Shown here in pieces: positions 1-6,127 of a stretch of DNA of 14,532 bases. The stretch covers positions 1-14,532 of the forward strand of contig JAFGNI010000441.1 of NCBI GenBank assembly GCA_016927095.1. The letters are read 5' to 3'. The position numbers were made by a program, and so were the translations under genes. Source of the DNA: Anaerolineae bacterium (GTDB lineage Bacteria; Chloroflexota; Anaerolineae; B4-G1; SLSP01). The notes under the pieces were generated by a model. That model was given only the letters and a program-made list of their open reading frames with translations. It was not told where the DNA came from and ran no database searches. The first letter of the stretch is position 1; each line of letters starts with the position of its first letter.

Positions 1-917
1 GGGGGCATGAGCGCCGGCGGATGACCGGCAATGAAGGTGACCTGCTGAATCATACACCCTTTCTGGGCGAGGCTTGCCCTTGGGCCGACAACGACGGCGT
101 TGCCGTCGGGGTCCAATCGCAGGACATAGAGCCGTTCCGGCGCTGCAATGCCCAGGCCACTGCGCTGGCCCACGGTATAGAGCGGCAGGCCCTTGTGCTT
201 CCCAAGCTGCCGGCCGGCTTCATCTAGGATGGGACCGGGTTCCAAGGCTTCGGGTCGCAGTTGAGAGATCAGCGCTTGATAGCTGGTCCCCACCGCGAAG
301 CACAGGTCCTGGCTTTCCTCGGACGCAGCGTTGGATAGGCCGCACTGGCGAGCGATGTCGCGCACTTCGTCTTTGCTGGCGACCTCGCCCAGCGGCAGTC
401 TCAGGCGACGCAATATGGGTTGCGTCAGACGGTACAGGGCATAGCTCTGGTCCTTGGCCTGCGCGCGGCATCGAAACAAGCGGCTGGGCGCGTCCTGACT
501 GTAGCTGCTGGCTGGTGGTCGGACGACCCGCGCGTAGTGCCCCGTCGCAATCCACAGAGCCCCCACGGCATCCGCCTCCTCTAGGAGGGTCGCGAACTTC
601 AGCGCGGGATTGCAGAACACACAGGGGTTCGGCGTCTGGCCGCTGGTGTAGGCATCCAGGAAAGGCGTGACGACCTTTTCGTAGAACGTCGCTTTCAGGT
701 CACGATGTACCAACGGGATGCCCAGTTCTGCAGCAATCTGATCAGCCCGATCATCTGCCTGGCAGGTACCTCTTGTCGCATGCCACGTGTCAAGGGCGAC
801 AGCGTGCACGACGTAGCCCGCTTTCAGAAGCAGAAACGCAGCGACGGCGCTATCTACGCCGCCGCTCAATCCCACGACCACGTGTCTGGGGTCTAGCTTG
901 TCCTCTCTGTGCGACAT
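1..917 (-). CDS. mnmA: tRNA-specific 2-thiouridylase MnmA (C-terminus cut by window edge)
   Basis: MnmA makes the 2-thio group of uridine 34 in the wobble position of Lys, Glu and Gln tRNAs, using ATP to adenylate the base and a persulfide as sulfur donor; it acts in the cytoplasm. The reverse-strand frame is open from ATG at 917-915 to the window edge, about 305 codons, while the family usually has about 350-370, so roughly the last 50-60 residues are missing. Seen: the PP-loop SGGVDS at residues 18-23, TPNPCVFCN at 95-103 with Cys102 at the position of the catalytic cysteine, ATGHYARV, the KDQSYAL tRNA-binding motif, and ESQDLCF with Cys206 as the second catalytic cysteine. No Shine-Dalgarno precedes the ATG; a TATAAT box lies 6 bases upstream of it. 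It is divergent from the DUF4870 gene. Gene identity is secure. Confidence 0.94.
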   Translation of the reverse strand, partial: MSHREDKLDPRHVVVGLSGGVDSAVAAFLLLKAGYVVHAVALDTWHATRGTCQADDRADQIAAELGIPLVHRDLKATFYEKVVTPFLDAYTSGQTPNPCVFCNPALKFATLLEEADAVGALWIATGHYARVVRPPASSYSQDAPSRLFRCRAQAKDQSYALYRLTQPILRRLRLPLGEVASKDEVRDIARQCGLSNAASEESQDLCFAVGTSYQALISQLRPEALEPGPILDEAGRQLGKHKGLPLYTVGQRSGLGIAAPERLYVLRLDPDGNAVVVGPRASLAQKGCMIQQVTFIAGHPPALMP

Positions 918-923
918 GAAAAC

Positions 924-929
924 ATTATA
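924..929 (-). promoter_or_regulatory. -10 box for mnmA, probably leaderless transcript
   Basis: On the minus strand a perfect TATAAT (929 to 924) is followed 6 bases later by the mnmA ATG. Transcription would start at or next to the A of the start codon, which fits the absence of a Shine-Dalgarno. No good -35 is seen at 16-18 bases (TAAGTC at best). The box lies within the footprint expected for RNA polymerase on the opposite promoter, so the two may compete. The box is seen; leaderless initiation is inference. Confidence 0.5.
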
Positions 930-944
930 CCTCAGCTAAGGTGC

Positions 945-973
945 TTGACTTATGCTTTCTTTGCTCCTACAAT
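945..973 (+). promoter_or_regulatory. Sigma-70 type promoter of the DUF4870 gene
   Basis: TTGACT at 945-950 and TACAAT at 968-973 are separated by exactly 17 bases, each box having one mismatch to the consensus. The predicted start near 980 gives a leader of about 64 bases with AGGAG at 1031-1035, 8 bases before the ATG at 1044. Confidence 0.75.
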
Positions 974-1043
974 GAAACACGAAGCGTGGCCATTCTACAT
1001 CCATTGGTAACTTGCAGACCTACTAAGCAAAGGAGAGAACATC

Positions 1044-1400
1044 ATGGCAGAGATCAATCCGCAACAACCCCCGGTGGGCCTGACTGACGACGACAAGCTA
1101 TGGGCATTGCTGTCCTGGATTTTCTCGCCGATCGTGCCCATCATCGTTCTGTTGCTCGAGGACAAGAAAGCGCGCCCCTTCATCAAGTACAATGCCATCC
1201 AGGCTCTCGTGCTGAGCGTCGTCGGCTACGTGATCTCGGCGATTCTCTCGGCTGTGGTCATTGGGTGCTTCACGGGACTTGCTGTCTTGGTCTACGTGAT
1301 CTACCTGGCGATTCAGTCGTACCAGGGCAAGTGGGTCAAGATACCCGTCGTCACAGACTTCTGCGTCAATCAGGGATGGATCGACAGCCCGGTCGCGTAG
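1044..1400 (+). CDS. DUF4870 / Tic20-like small membrane protein
   Basis: A 118-residue protein of the DUF4870 type; its biochemical role is not established and I do not assign one. Seen: a soluble N-terminus rich in Pro/Gln, then a first hydrophobic helix (about residues 21-37, WALLSWIFSPIVPIIVLLL), the polar turn EDKKARPFIKYNAIQAL that is the hallmark of the family, two more hydrophobic stretches (about 54-72 and 75-92), and the short C-terminal tail with the usual G-x-W-x-KIP pattern. The strong AGGAG ribosome site 8 bases upstream fixes the start. It stands alone between its own promoter and an intergenic region that ends in a terminator, so it is probably monocistronic. Confidence 0.86.
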   Translation: MAEINPQQPPVGLTDDDKLWALLSWIFSPIVPIIVLLLEDKKARPFIKYNAIQALVLSVVGYVISAILSAVVIGCFTGLAVLVYVIYLAIQSYQGKWVKIPVVTDFCVNQGWIDSPVA

Positions 1401-1602
1401 CGTTCGGGGCGACAGTACACCGCACACGCAAGGCACAACCATGGGTTGTGCGGGGCTCGCAGGCGCAGGGGTCTAGGCCTGGGCACGGCGGCTAGGTTCG
1501 TTGCCAGAGGTCTGAGCACTTGGCGCGTATGTTGGGATCCGGATGATACTATCGCGTCTTGAGGCCTACGCCTCAAGCGGAAACCTGGCTGAAGCTGAAT
1601 GA
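1401..1602. other. Non-coding stretch with two hairpins
   Basis: No convincing gene is seen between the DUF4870 stop and the terminator. It holds two perfect hairpins: 1433-1451 (8-bp stem GCACAACC/GGTTGTGC, 3-base loop, no U-run) and 1558-1577 (8-bp stem CTTGAGGC/GCCTCAAG, 4-base loop). A weak promoter-like pair, TTGGCG at 1520-1525 and GATACT at 1545-1550 with a 19-base spacer, lies just before the second hairpin. It could be a long 3' UTR or contain a small RNA of about 80 bases ending at the terminator; both are inference. Confidence 0.4.
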
Positions 1603-1635
1603 AAGCGGCCCCCTTCAAAAGGGGGCCGCTTTTTT
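1603..1635 (+). terminator. Strong intrinsic terminator
   Basis: An 11-bp perfect stem, AAGCGGCCCCC (1603-1613) with GGGGGCCGCTT (1621-1631), 7-base loop TTCAAAA, followed by six T (1630-1635, overlapping the stem end). It ends whatever is transcribed rightwards from the DUF4870 gene and insulates recJ. Confidence 0.93.
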
Positions 1636-1661
1636 GCTGCCCGGGCCCCGCGTGGTATACT
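1634..1661 (+). promoter_or_regulatory. Extended -10 promoter of recJ
   Basis: TGGTATACT (1653-1661) is an extended -10 element; TTGCTG at 1634-1639 is a partial -35 with a 16-base spacer, lying in the terminator's tail. The predicted start near 1668 gives recJ a leader of about 145 bases, which contains the hairpin at 1750-1789. Confidence 0.6.
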
Positions 1662-1749
1662 ACCGTGCTGCATTCAGACATCAGAGGTGGCTCGCCCAGC
1701 ATGCATTGCCGTTCGCTGTTCCCGTGGCGGCTTCGGGGTCACTGAATGC

Positions 1750-1789
1750 GGCGGTGGACATCGTTGCTGCAGAGGTCCACACTACCGCC
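1750..1789 (+). promoter_or_regulatory. Hairpin in the recJ leader, resembling a diverged copy of the 18-bp repeat
   Basis: GGCGGT (1750-1755) pairs with ACCGCC (1784-1789), and GGAC (1756-1759) with GTCC (1775-1778), giving 10 base pairs with a 5-base bulge (1779-1783) and a 15-base loop. It ends 23 bases before the recJ ATG. The first 18 bases match the repeat copy at 12873-12890 at 16 of 18 positions. A role in recJ expression is possible but not shown. Confidence 0.4.
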
Positions 1790-1812
1790 CAGATCCACTA
1801 GAGGTCTTGCTT

Positions 1813-3573
1813 ATGGATGTGAATACATTGGGCCGGAAGCATTGGCGGATTGAGGATCGTGCACCGGCGGCGTTCACCGAGGGTCTCCCTCAGGTGCACC
1901 CTGTTGTGGCGCAGGTGCTCTACAACCGGGGCTACCGGACGCCAGAGGCTGTTGATGGTTTCCTCAATGCCGATCATACGCTTGATGGGCTCTATCCCCT
2001 AGAGGGCGTTGCGGCAGCGGTTGCCCTAGTCCGAGAGGTGATTGTTCAGGGCCGGCTTATCGTCGTCTATGGTGACTACGATGTCGATGGGGTGACTGCG
2101 GCTGCGGTGCTTTTTGAGACCCTGCAGAGTCTTGGCGCGCGGGTCAAGGCCTATATCCCCAGTCGAGAGGACGAGGGTTATGGGCTCAACATAGACGCCA
2201 TCCAGTTGTTGGTAGCTGAGGGCGCACACCTCCTGATCACGGTGGACTGCGGCACGCGGTCCATCGACGAGATTGCTAGGGCCCGCGAGCTAGGGTTGCA
2301 CGTCATTGTCACCGATCATCATCAGGTCGGGAGCCATCTACCTCCGGCAGATATCGTGATCAACCCCAAGCAACAGGTCGTTACGGCGCCCGACACCGCA
2401 GGGGCAGCACATCACAATGCCTGCGGCTTCACGGATCTGGCTGGTGTAGGCGTGGCCTTTAGGCTGGCCCACGCTCTGATCCGCGAGAACCGGCGCGATC
2501 CGTTGCCGACCACACAGACTGAGCTGGTCGTGGAGGACCTGCTGGATCTTGTGGCCCTGGGTACGGTCTCGGACATGGTATCGCTCCAGGGCGAGAACCA
2601 CACCCTCGTTACTCGGGGATTGCGCAGCATTAATCAAGGGCACCGTCCGGGTCTTGGCGCGTTGATGAGCATTGCTGGTGTGGATCCGGGCAAGGTGACG
2701 ACCAAGACCATCGGCTTTGTTATCTCACCCCGGCTGAATGCAGCGGGCCGCATCGACGAAGCCACCATAGCGCTGGAACTGCTGCTTGCCCCAGACATGG
2801 CTTCGGCGCTGCCACTGGCCCATGAACTTGATGCCCTCAACCACCGGCGGAGACAGATCACCTCAGAGGTGCGAGAGCGCGTTCGTGAGATGGTGATGCG
2901 CAAGGTTGAGACGCCGCCGTTGATCTTCGCCGCGTCTGAGGATTTCCCCTCGGGGGTTGTGGGTTTGGCCGCTAGCCGGTTGGTTGACGAGTTCTACCGC
3001 CCTTCGATTGTGGTCGCGGTAGAGGATGAGTTCAGCAAGGGGTCCGCGCGGTCGATTCCCGAGTTCGATATCACGCAGGCACTCGATACATTGGATGGCC
3101 TCCTCGTGCGACATGGCGGGCACGCGGCTGCAGCCGGCTTCACCATCAGGACTGCGCGGCTGCCTGAGTTGGAGCGGCGCTTGATGCTGTTGGCCCAGGC
3201 CGAGCTGGGTGACCTCGTGTTGATACCCTCCATCACGGTAGATGCTGAGGTCCCGCTTGGCGAGCTCACTTGGGACCTCTACCACCAACTGGAGTTGCTC
3301 CAGCCTTTCGGGTTTGGGAACCCCACGCCGGTGCTTGTCAGCCGGCACGTTCGTGTGCTGAGTGCGCGCGCTGTAGGCAGCGATGGTCAACACCTCAAGC
3401 TCTACGTCGCGGATGGGGCGGGTGCCACGTGGGATGCCATCGCGTTCCGGCAGGGAGATTGGATCGGACGTATCCCAACTTGGGTCGACCTGGCCTATGT
3501 TTTGGAAATGAACGAGTGGAACGGTCGGATCAGTCTGCAGCTCAATGTGCAGGACATCCACGTTTCCCCGTAG
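1813..3573 (+). CDS. recJ: Single-stranded-DNA-specific 5'-3' exonuclease RecJ
   Basis: RecJ degrades single-stranded DNA from the 5' end in recombination and mismatch or base-excision repair, using two metal ions bound by a DHH phosphoesterase core. The 586-residue product has the usual length. Seen: motif I GDYDVDG (88-93), VDCG (144-147), the DHH triad (168-170), the GFTDLAGVGVAF segment (205-216), the LVALGTVSD region (247-254), SPRLNAAGRID (305-315), and the DHHA1 domain with GSARS and RHGGHAAAAGF (433-443). The C-terminal OB fold starts around LLQPFGFGNPTP (495-506). The frame is open further upstream, but ATG 1813 is chosen because the GAGG at 1801-1804 is well spaced and homology starts near it. 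Between NPKQQ and the GFTDLAGVG segment there is a loop of about 15 residues that looks longer than usual. It is probably co-transcribed with the epimerase 67 bases downstream. Confidence 0.96.
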   Translation: MDVNTLGRKHWRIEDRAPAAFTEGLPQVHPVVAQVLYNRGYRTPEAVDGFLNADHTLDGLYPLEGVAAAVALVREVIVQGRLIVVYGDYDVDGVTAAAVLFETLQSLGARVKAYIPSREDEGYGLNIDAIQLLVAEGAHLLITVDCGTRSIDEIARARELGLHVIVTDHHQVGSHLPPADIVINPKQQVVTAPDTAGAAHHNACGFTDLAGVGVAFRLAHALIRENRRDPLPTTQTELVVEDLLDLVALGTVSDMVSLQGENHTLVTRGLRSINQGHRPGLGALMSIAGVDPGKVTTKTIGFVISPRLNAAGRIDEATIALELLLAPDMASALPLAHELDALNHRRRQITSEVRERVREMVMRKVETPPLIFAASEDFPSGVVGLAASRLVDEFYRPSIVVAVEDEFSKGSARSIPEFDITQALDTLDGLLVRHGGHAAAAGFTIRTARLPELERRLMLLAQAELGDLVLIPSITVDAEVPLGELTWDLYHQLELLQPFGFGNPTPVLVSRHVRVLSARAVGSDGQHLKLYVADGAGATWDAIAFRQGDWIGRIPTWVDLAYVLEMNEWNGRISLQLNVQDIHVSP

Positions 3574-3640
3574 CTTCGCCCTGATTCCGAACGAGCTTTG
3601 TCAGCCCGGGCCTGCTTCTTGCTAGCGAGGTGAGGAAAGC

Positions 3641-4594
3641 ATGCGTGTGTTGGTGACCGGTGCCGCTGGTTTCATTGGTAGCAACCTTGCGGAAGCGCTG
3701 CTCAGGCAAGGACACGCCGTTGTGGGTTTGGATAACTTCAACGACTACTACAATCCTTGCCGCAAGCGGTCCAACGCTGAGGTGCTCTTGGGTTACGAGG
3801 GCTTCGAACTGCAGGAAGTGGATCTGCGTGACGAAGCCGGTGTGCGGGGGGTGATCTCCGCTGGGCAGGTTGATGCGGTCGCGCATCTCGCAGCCATGGC
3901 CGGTGTCCGCTACTCGATCGCTCGAGCGCCTCTGTACACGGATGTCAACATCCGCGGAACCGTGAACGTGCTGGAGGCTATGCGGTCCGCGAAGGTCTCT
4001 CATATCGTCTTCGCGTCTACCTCTTCGGTCTATGGCGCGACAAAGCGGCTCCCCTTCCGCGAGGACGACCCGCTGGGACAGCCGTTGGCTCCCTATCCGG
4101 CATCGAAGATTGCAGGTGAGTTAATGGGCTACACCTATCACAATCTCTTCGATATGTCGTTCACGGCATTGCGCTTTTTCAGCGTCTATGGCGAACGTGG
4201 GCGTCCAGACATGATGCCGTTTATCATCACGGACAGTATTGTGCATAGCCAGGTCTTCAAGCTGTTTGACGCGGGAGAGATGTACCGGGACTGGACGTAT
4301 GTAGGCGATATTGTCAAAGGCATCGTCGCCGCGCTAGAGCGTCCCCTCGGCTATGCGCGGATCAATCTCGGGCGTGGTCAACCTGTACGGATGGCCGACT
4401 TCGTAGAGCTGATCGAGAAATTAGTCGGAAAGAGAGCCCTGATGGAGACGCCGCCTGCGCCAGCGAGTGAGCCCAAGACCACCTTTGCCGACATTGCCTT
4501 GGCGCGGGAGCTGCTGGGATACGATCCGCAAATCAGTGTCGAGGAAGGCCTGACGCGATTCTGGTCCTGGTACCAGACGCATCTACTGACCTGA
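3641..4594 (+). CDS. NAD-dependent epimerase/dehydratase, UDP-glucuronate 4-epimerase-like
   Basis: A 317-residue extended short-chain dehydrogenase that probably interconverts nucleotide sugars (UDP-glucuronate/UDP-galacturonate or UDP-glucose/UDP-galactose) for surface polysaccharides. Seen: the Rossmann motif TGAAGFIG (6-13), acidic Asp31 at the end of the second strand that selects NAD over NADP, HLAA (82-85), the STSSVYG strand (126-132), the catalytic YPASK (Tyr152, Lys156), and RFFSVYGERGRPDM (178-191), which resembles the CapI/GAE group of UDP-glucuronate 4-epimerases. RDWTYVGDIV (216-225) is the usual substrate-lid segment. The start is fixed by GAGGTGAGGAAAGC directly upstream. The exact sugar substrate cannot be told from sequence alone. 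No terminator is seen before the next gene, so it likely forms a run with the TPR and YfhO-like genes. Confidence 0.93.
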   Translation: MRVLVTGAAGFIGSNLAEALLRQGHAVVGLDNFNDYYNPCRKRSNAEVLLGYEGFELQEVDLRDEAGVRGVISAGQVDAVAHLAAMAGVRYSIARAPLYTDVNIRGTVNVLEAMRSAKVSHIVFASTSSVYGATKRLPFREDDPLGQPLAPYPASKIAGELMGYTYHNLFDMSFTALRFFSVYGERGRPDMMPFIITDSIVHSQVFKLFDAGEMYRDWTYVGDIVKGIVAALERPLGYARINLGRGQPVRMADFVELIEKLVGKRALMETPPAPASEPKTTFADIALARELLGYDPQISVEEGLTRFWSWYQTHLLT

Positions 4595-4601
4595 GCTGTA
4601 G

Positions 4602-4607
4602 TATGAT
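4602..4607 (+). promoter_or_regulatory. Possible -10 box before the TPR gene
   Basis: TATGAT lies 8 bases before the ATG at 4616, a layout like that in front of mnmA. No -35 and no Shine-Dalgarno is visible. If active it would give a nearly leaderless transcript; otherwise the gene is read through from the epimerase. Confidence 0.25.
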
Positions 4608-4615
4608 TGCCTGTT

Positions 4616-6127
4616 ATGTATCTAAAGTCTAACAGGGATCTCTTTCGGCGCCGGCATTCGTTTCGTTGGTTGCGGATCCTACTCGTGTTGGTGCTTCTCG
4701 GTGGAGGGGCCTACCTGCTCTACCGGCAGCTAGCGAATTTCGTCACACCTTTCACCGAGGCACCTATACCCACACCCATGCCCACGGCAACGCCGGGGCC
4801 TGGTTACTACGCCTCGCAGGGCGCCGATGCCTATCTGGATGGTGCCACCGGCGCAGCCATTGAGGCCTATCTCCTAGCGCTGGATATGGAACCAAACCAG
4901 ACCGAGCTCTATCTGGAGCTTGCTCGGATGCTTGTCTACTACGGCCAGCCTGAGCGTGGCCTGGAGATGGCGCGACAGGCTCTCATCCGCCAGCCCGAGA
5001 GCGCGGAAGCCTGGGCTCTCTTGGGTAGGAGCTATGACTGGTTGGGGCTTCCCAATCGTGCCATCGAATACTGCGAGAAGGCTATCGAGCTCGACCCCAC
5101 GCTGCCTGAGGCCTATGCCTATCTAGCAGAGGCCTACATCGATAGCGGCAATTGGTATGCAGCAAACGAGACGATTGCCACCGCGATGGCGTTGGACGCG
5201 ACGAACACGGAGGTCCTGCGGAACCAGGCCTATGTGCTCGAGAACCAGGGCAACTACTCCGCTGCTATCGCAGGATATGAGGAGGCGCTGCAGGTTAACG
5301 ACCGGCTGGTGCACCTCTACTTGGCCATCGGGCGCAATGCCGGTGCCCTTGGGAACCTCTTGCGAGCCCGCAATGCGTTTGAGGAGGCGGTGTCCATTGA
5401 TCCCAACCATGCGTTAGCCTTGGATAAGTTGGGTTGGACCCAGTTGCTGTTGGGTGACTACAACGGCGCGAAGACCAACCTTCAGGCTGCTCTCGAGCTG
5501 GACCCTACCATCACCGATGTCTATGGCCATCTCGGCACGCTCTACTTCCACCAACGAAACTACGAGGACGCGATCGAGATGTTCAAGCCTGCTATCGCCT
5601 ATGGTGAGGCGCGCCCTCGGCGTCAGACGGTGCTGTTTGTCATCACCGCTGAGGAATCCTCTTCGGTAGGCATTGAGCCCCAGGGTCCCGAGGTCGCGAT
5701 GGCCGCTTTCGTGCATCCTTCAGAGGTCGAGACGCCGATGCGTGGGGAGTTCCGTGCTGCTGACGGCACTCAGAGTGTCAGCGGACGCATCCGGTTCGAT
5801 GTGATGACCGGTCGCTATGAGTTCTTCTTGAGGGGACTGCCGCCGGCACCCTCGGGCCGGGTGTACGTTGGTTGGTTCTTGCGGCTGCTCACCCCAGAAG
5901 GCAACCTCATACGCACGGAACCCATTTTCCCGGCAACCAACGGGGAGGCGCGCATGACGGGCGCGACAGGGGTGGTCAAAGGGCCACCGATCGAGAATTA
6001 CTACAACTATGCACTCTGTCACTATCTGCTTGACCAGTGCTCCGAGGCCATCCCGCTGATTCAGACCGCACTGCGCATCGGCCCTGATGATGAGAATGCG
6101 CGCAGGACACTTGAACTATGCCAGTAG
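4616..6127 (+). CDS. Membrane-anchored TPR protein with an inserted beta-rich domain
   Basis: The 503-residue product starts with a basic cytoplasmic stub (RRRHSFR), a single hydrophobic helix at about 17-36, and a Pro/Thr linker (PIPTPMPTATPGPG, about 50-63), as in proteins held at the outer face of the membrane. About seven to eight TPR units follow (about 65-330), with typical A-Y/L-x-G and AIELDP-like repeats, a scaffold for protein contacts. Then comes a stretch of about 120 residues with alternating beta character (starting LFVITAEESSS, containing GRIRFDVMTGRYEFFLRGLPPAP), and a last TPR-like helix pair at the C-terminus. I do not recognise the inserted domain. ATG 4616 is preferred over TTG 4607; neither has a ribosome site. 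Its end overlaps the YfhO-like gene by 10 bases, so the two are probably translated together and may act together. Confidence 0.9.
   Translation: MYLKSNRDLFRRRHSFRWLRILLVLVLLGGGAYLLYRQLANFVTPFTEAPIPTPMPTATPGPGYYASQGADAYLDGATGAAIEAYLLALDMEPNQTELYLELARMLVYYGQPERGLEMARQALIRQPESAEAWALLGRSYDWLGLPNRAIEYCEKAIELDPTLPEAYAYLAEAYIDSGNWYAANETIATAMALDATNTEVLRNQAYVLENQGNYSAAIAGYEEALQVNDRLVHLYLAIGRNAGALGNLLRARNAFEEAVSIDPNHALALDKLGWTQLLLGDYNGAKTNLQAALELDPTITDVYGHLGTLYFHQRNYEDAIEMFKPAIAYGEARPRRQTVLFVITAEESSSVGIEPQGPEVAMAAFVHPSEVETPMRGEFRAADGTQSVSGRIRFDVMTGRYEFFLRGLPPAPSGRVYVGWFLRLLTPEGNLIRTEPIFPATNGEARMTGATGVVKGPPIENYYNYALCHYLLDQCSEAIPLIQTALRIGPDDENARRTLELCQ

Noticed and set aside
74..670. 198-codon plus-strand open frame
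   Set aside because: Antisense shadow of mnmA; no homology-like features and no ribosome site.
1687..1812. N-terminal extension of RecJ by 42 codons
   Set aside because: The extension (Cys/Arg/Gly-rich) is unlike RecJ, and a good ribosome site precedes ATG 1813.
2404..2426. Possible decayed repeat in a RecJ loop (shares the 8-mer CACATCAC)
   Set aside because: Only the loop part matches and there are no pairing arms; an 8-base match is expected by chance.
3328..3348. GCCGGTGCTTGTCAGCCGGC stem in recJ
   Set aside because: No similarity in the loop, and it is explained by conserved OB-fold coding sequence in GC-rich DNA.
2863..3561. 232-codon minus-strand open frame
   Set aside because: Antisense shadow of recJ.
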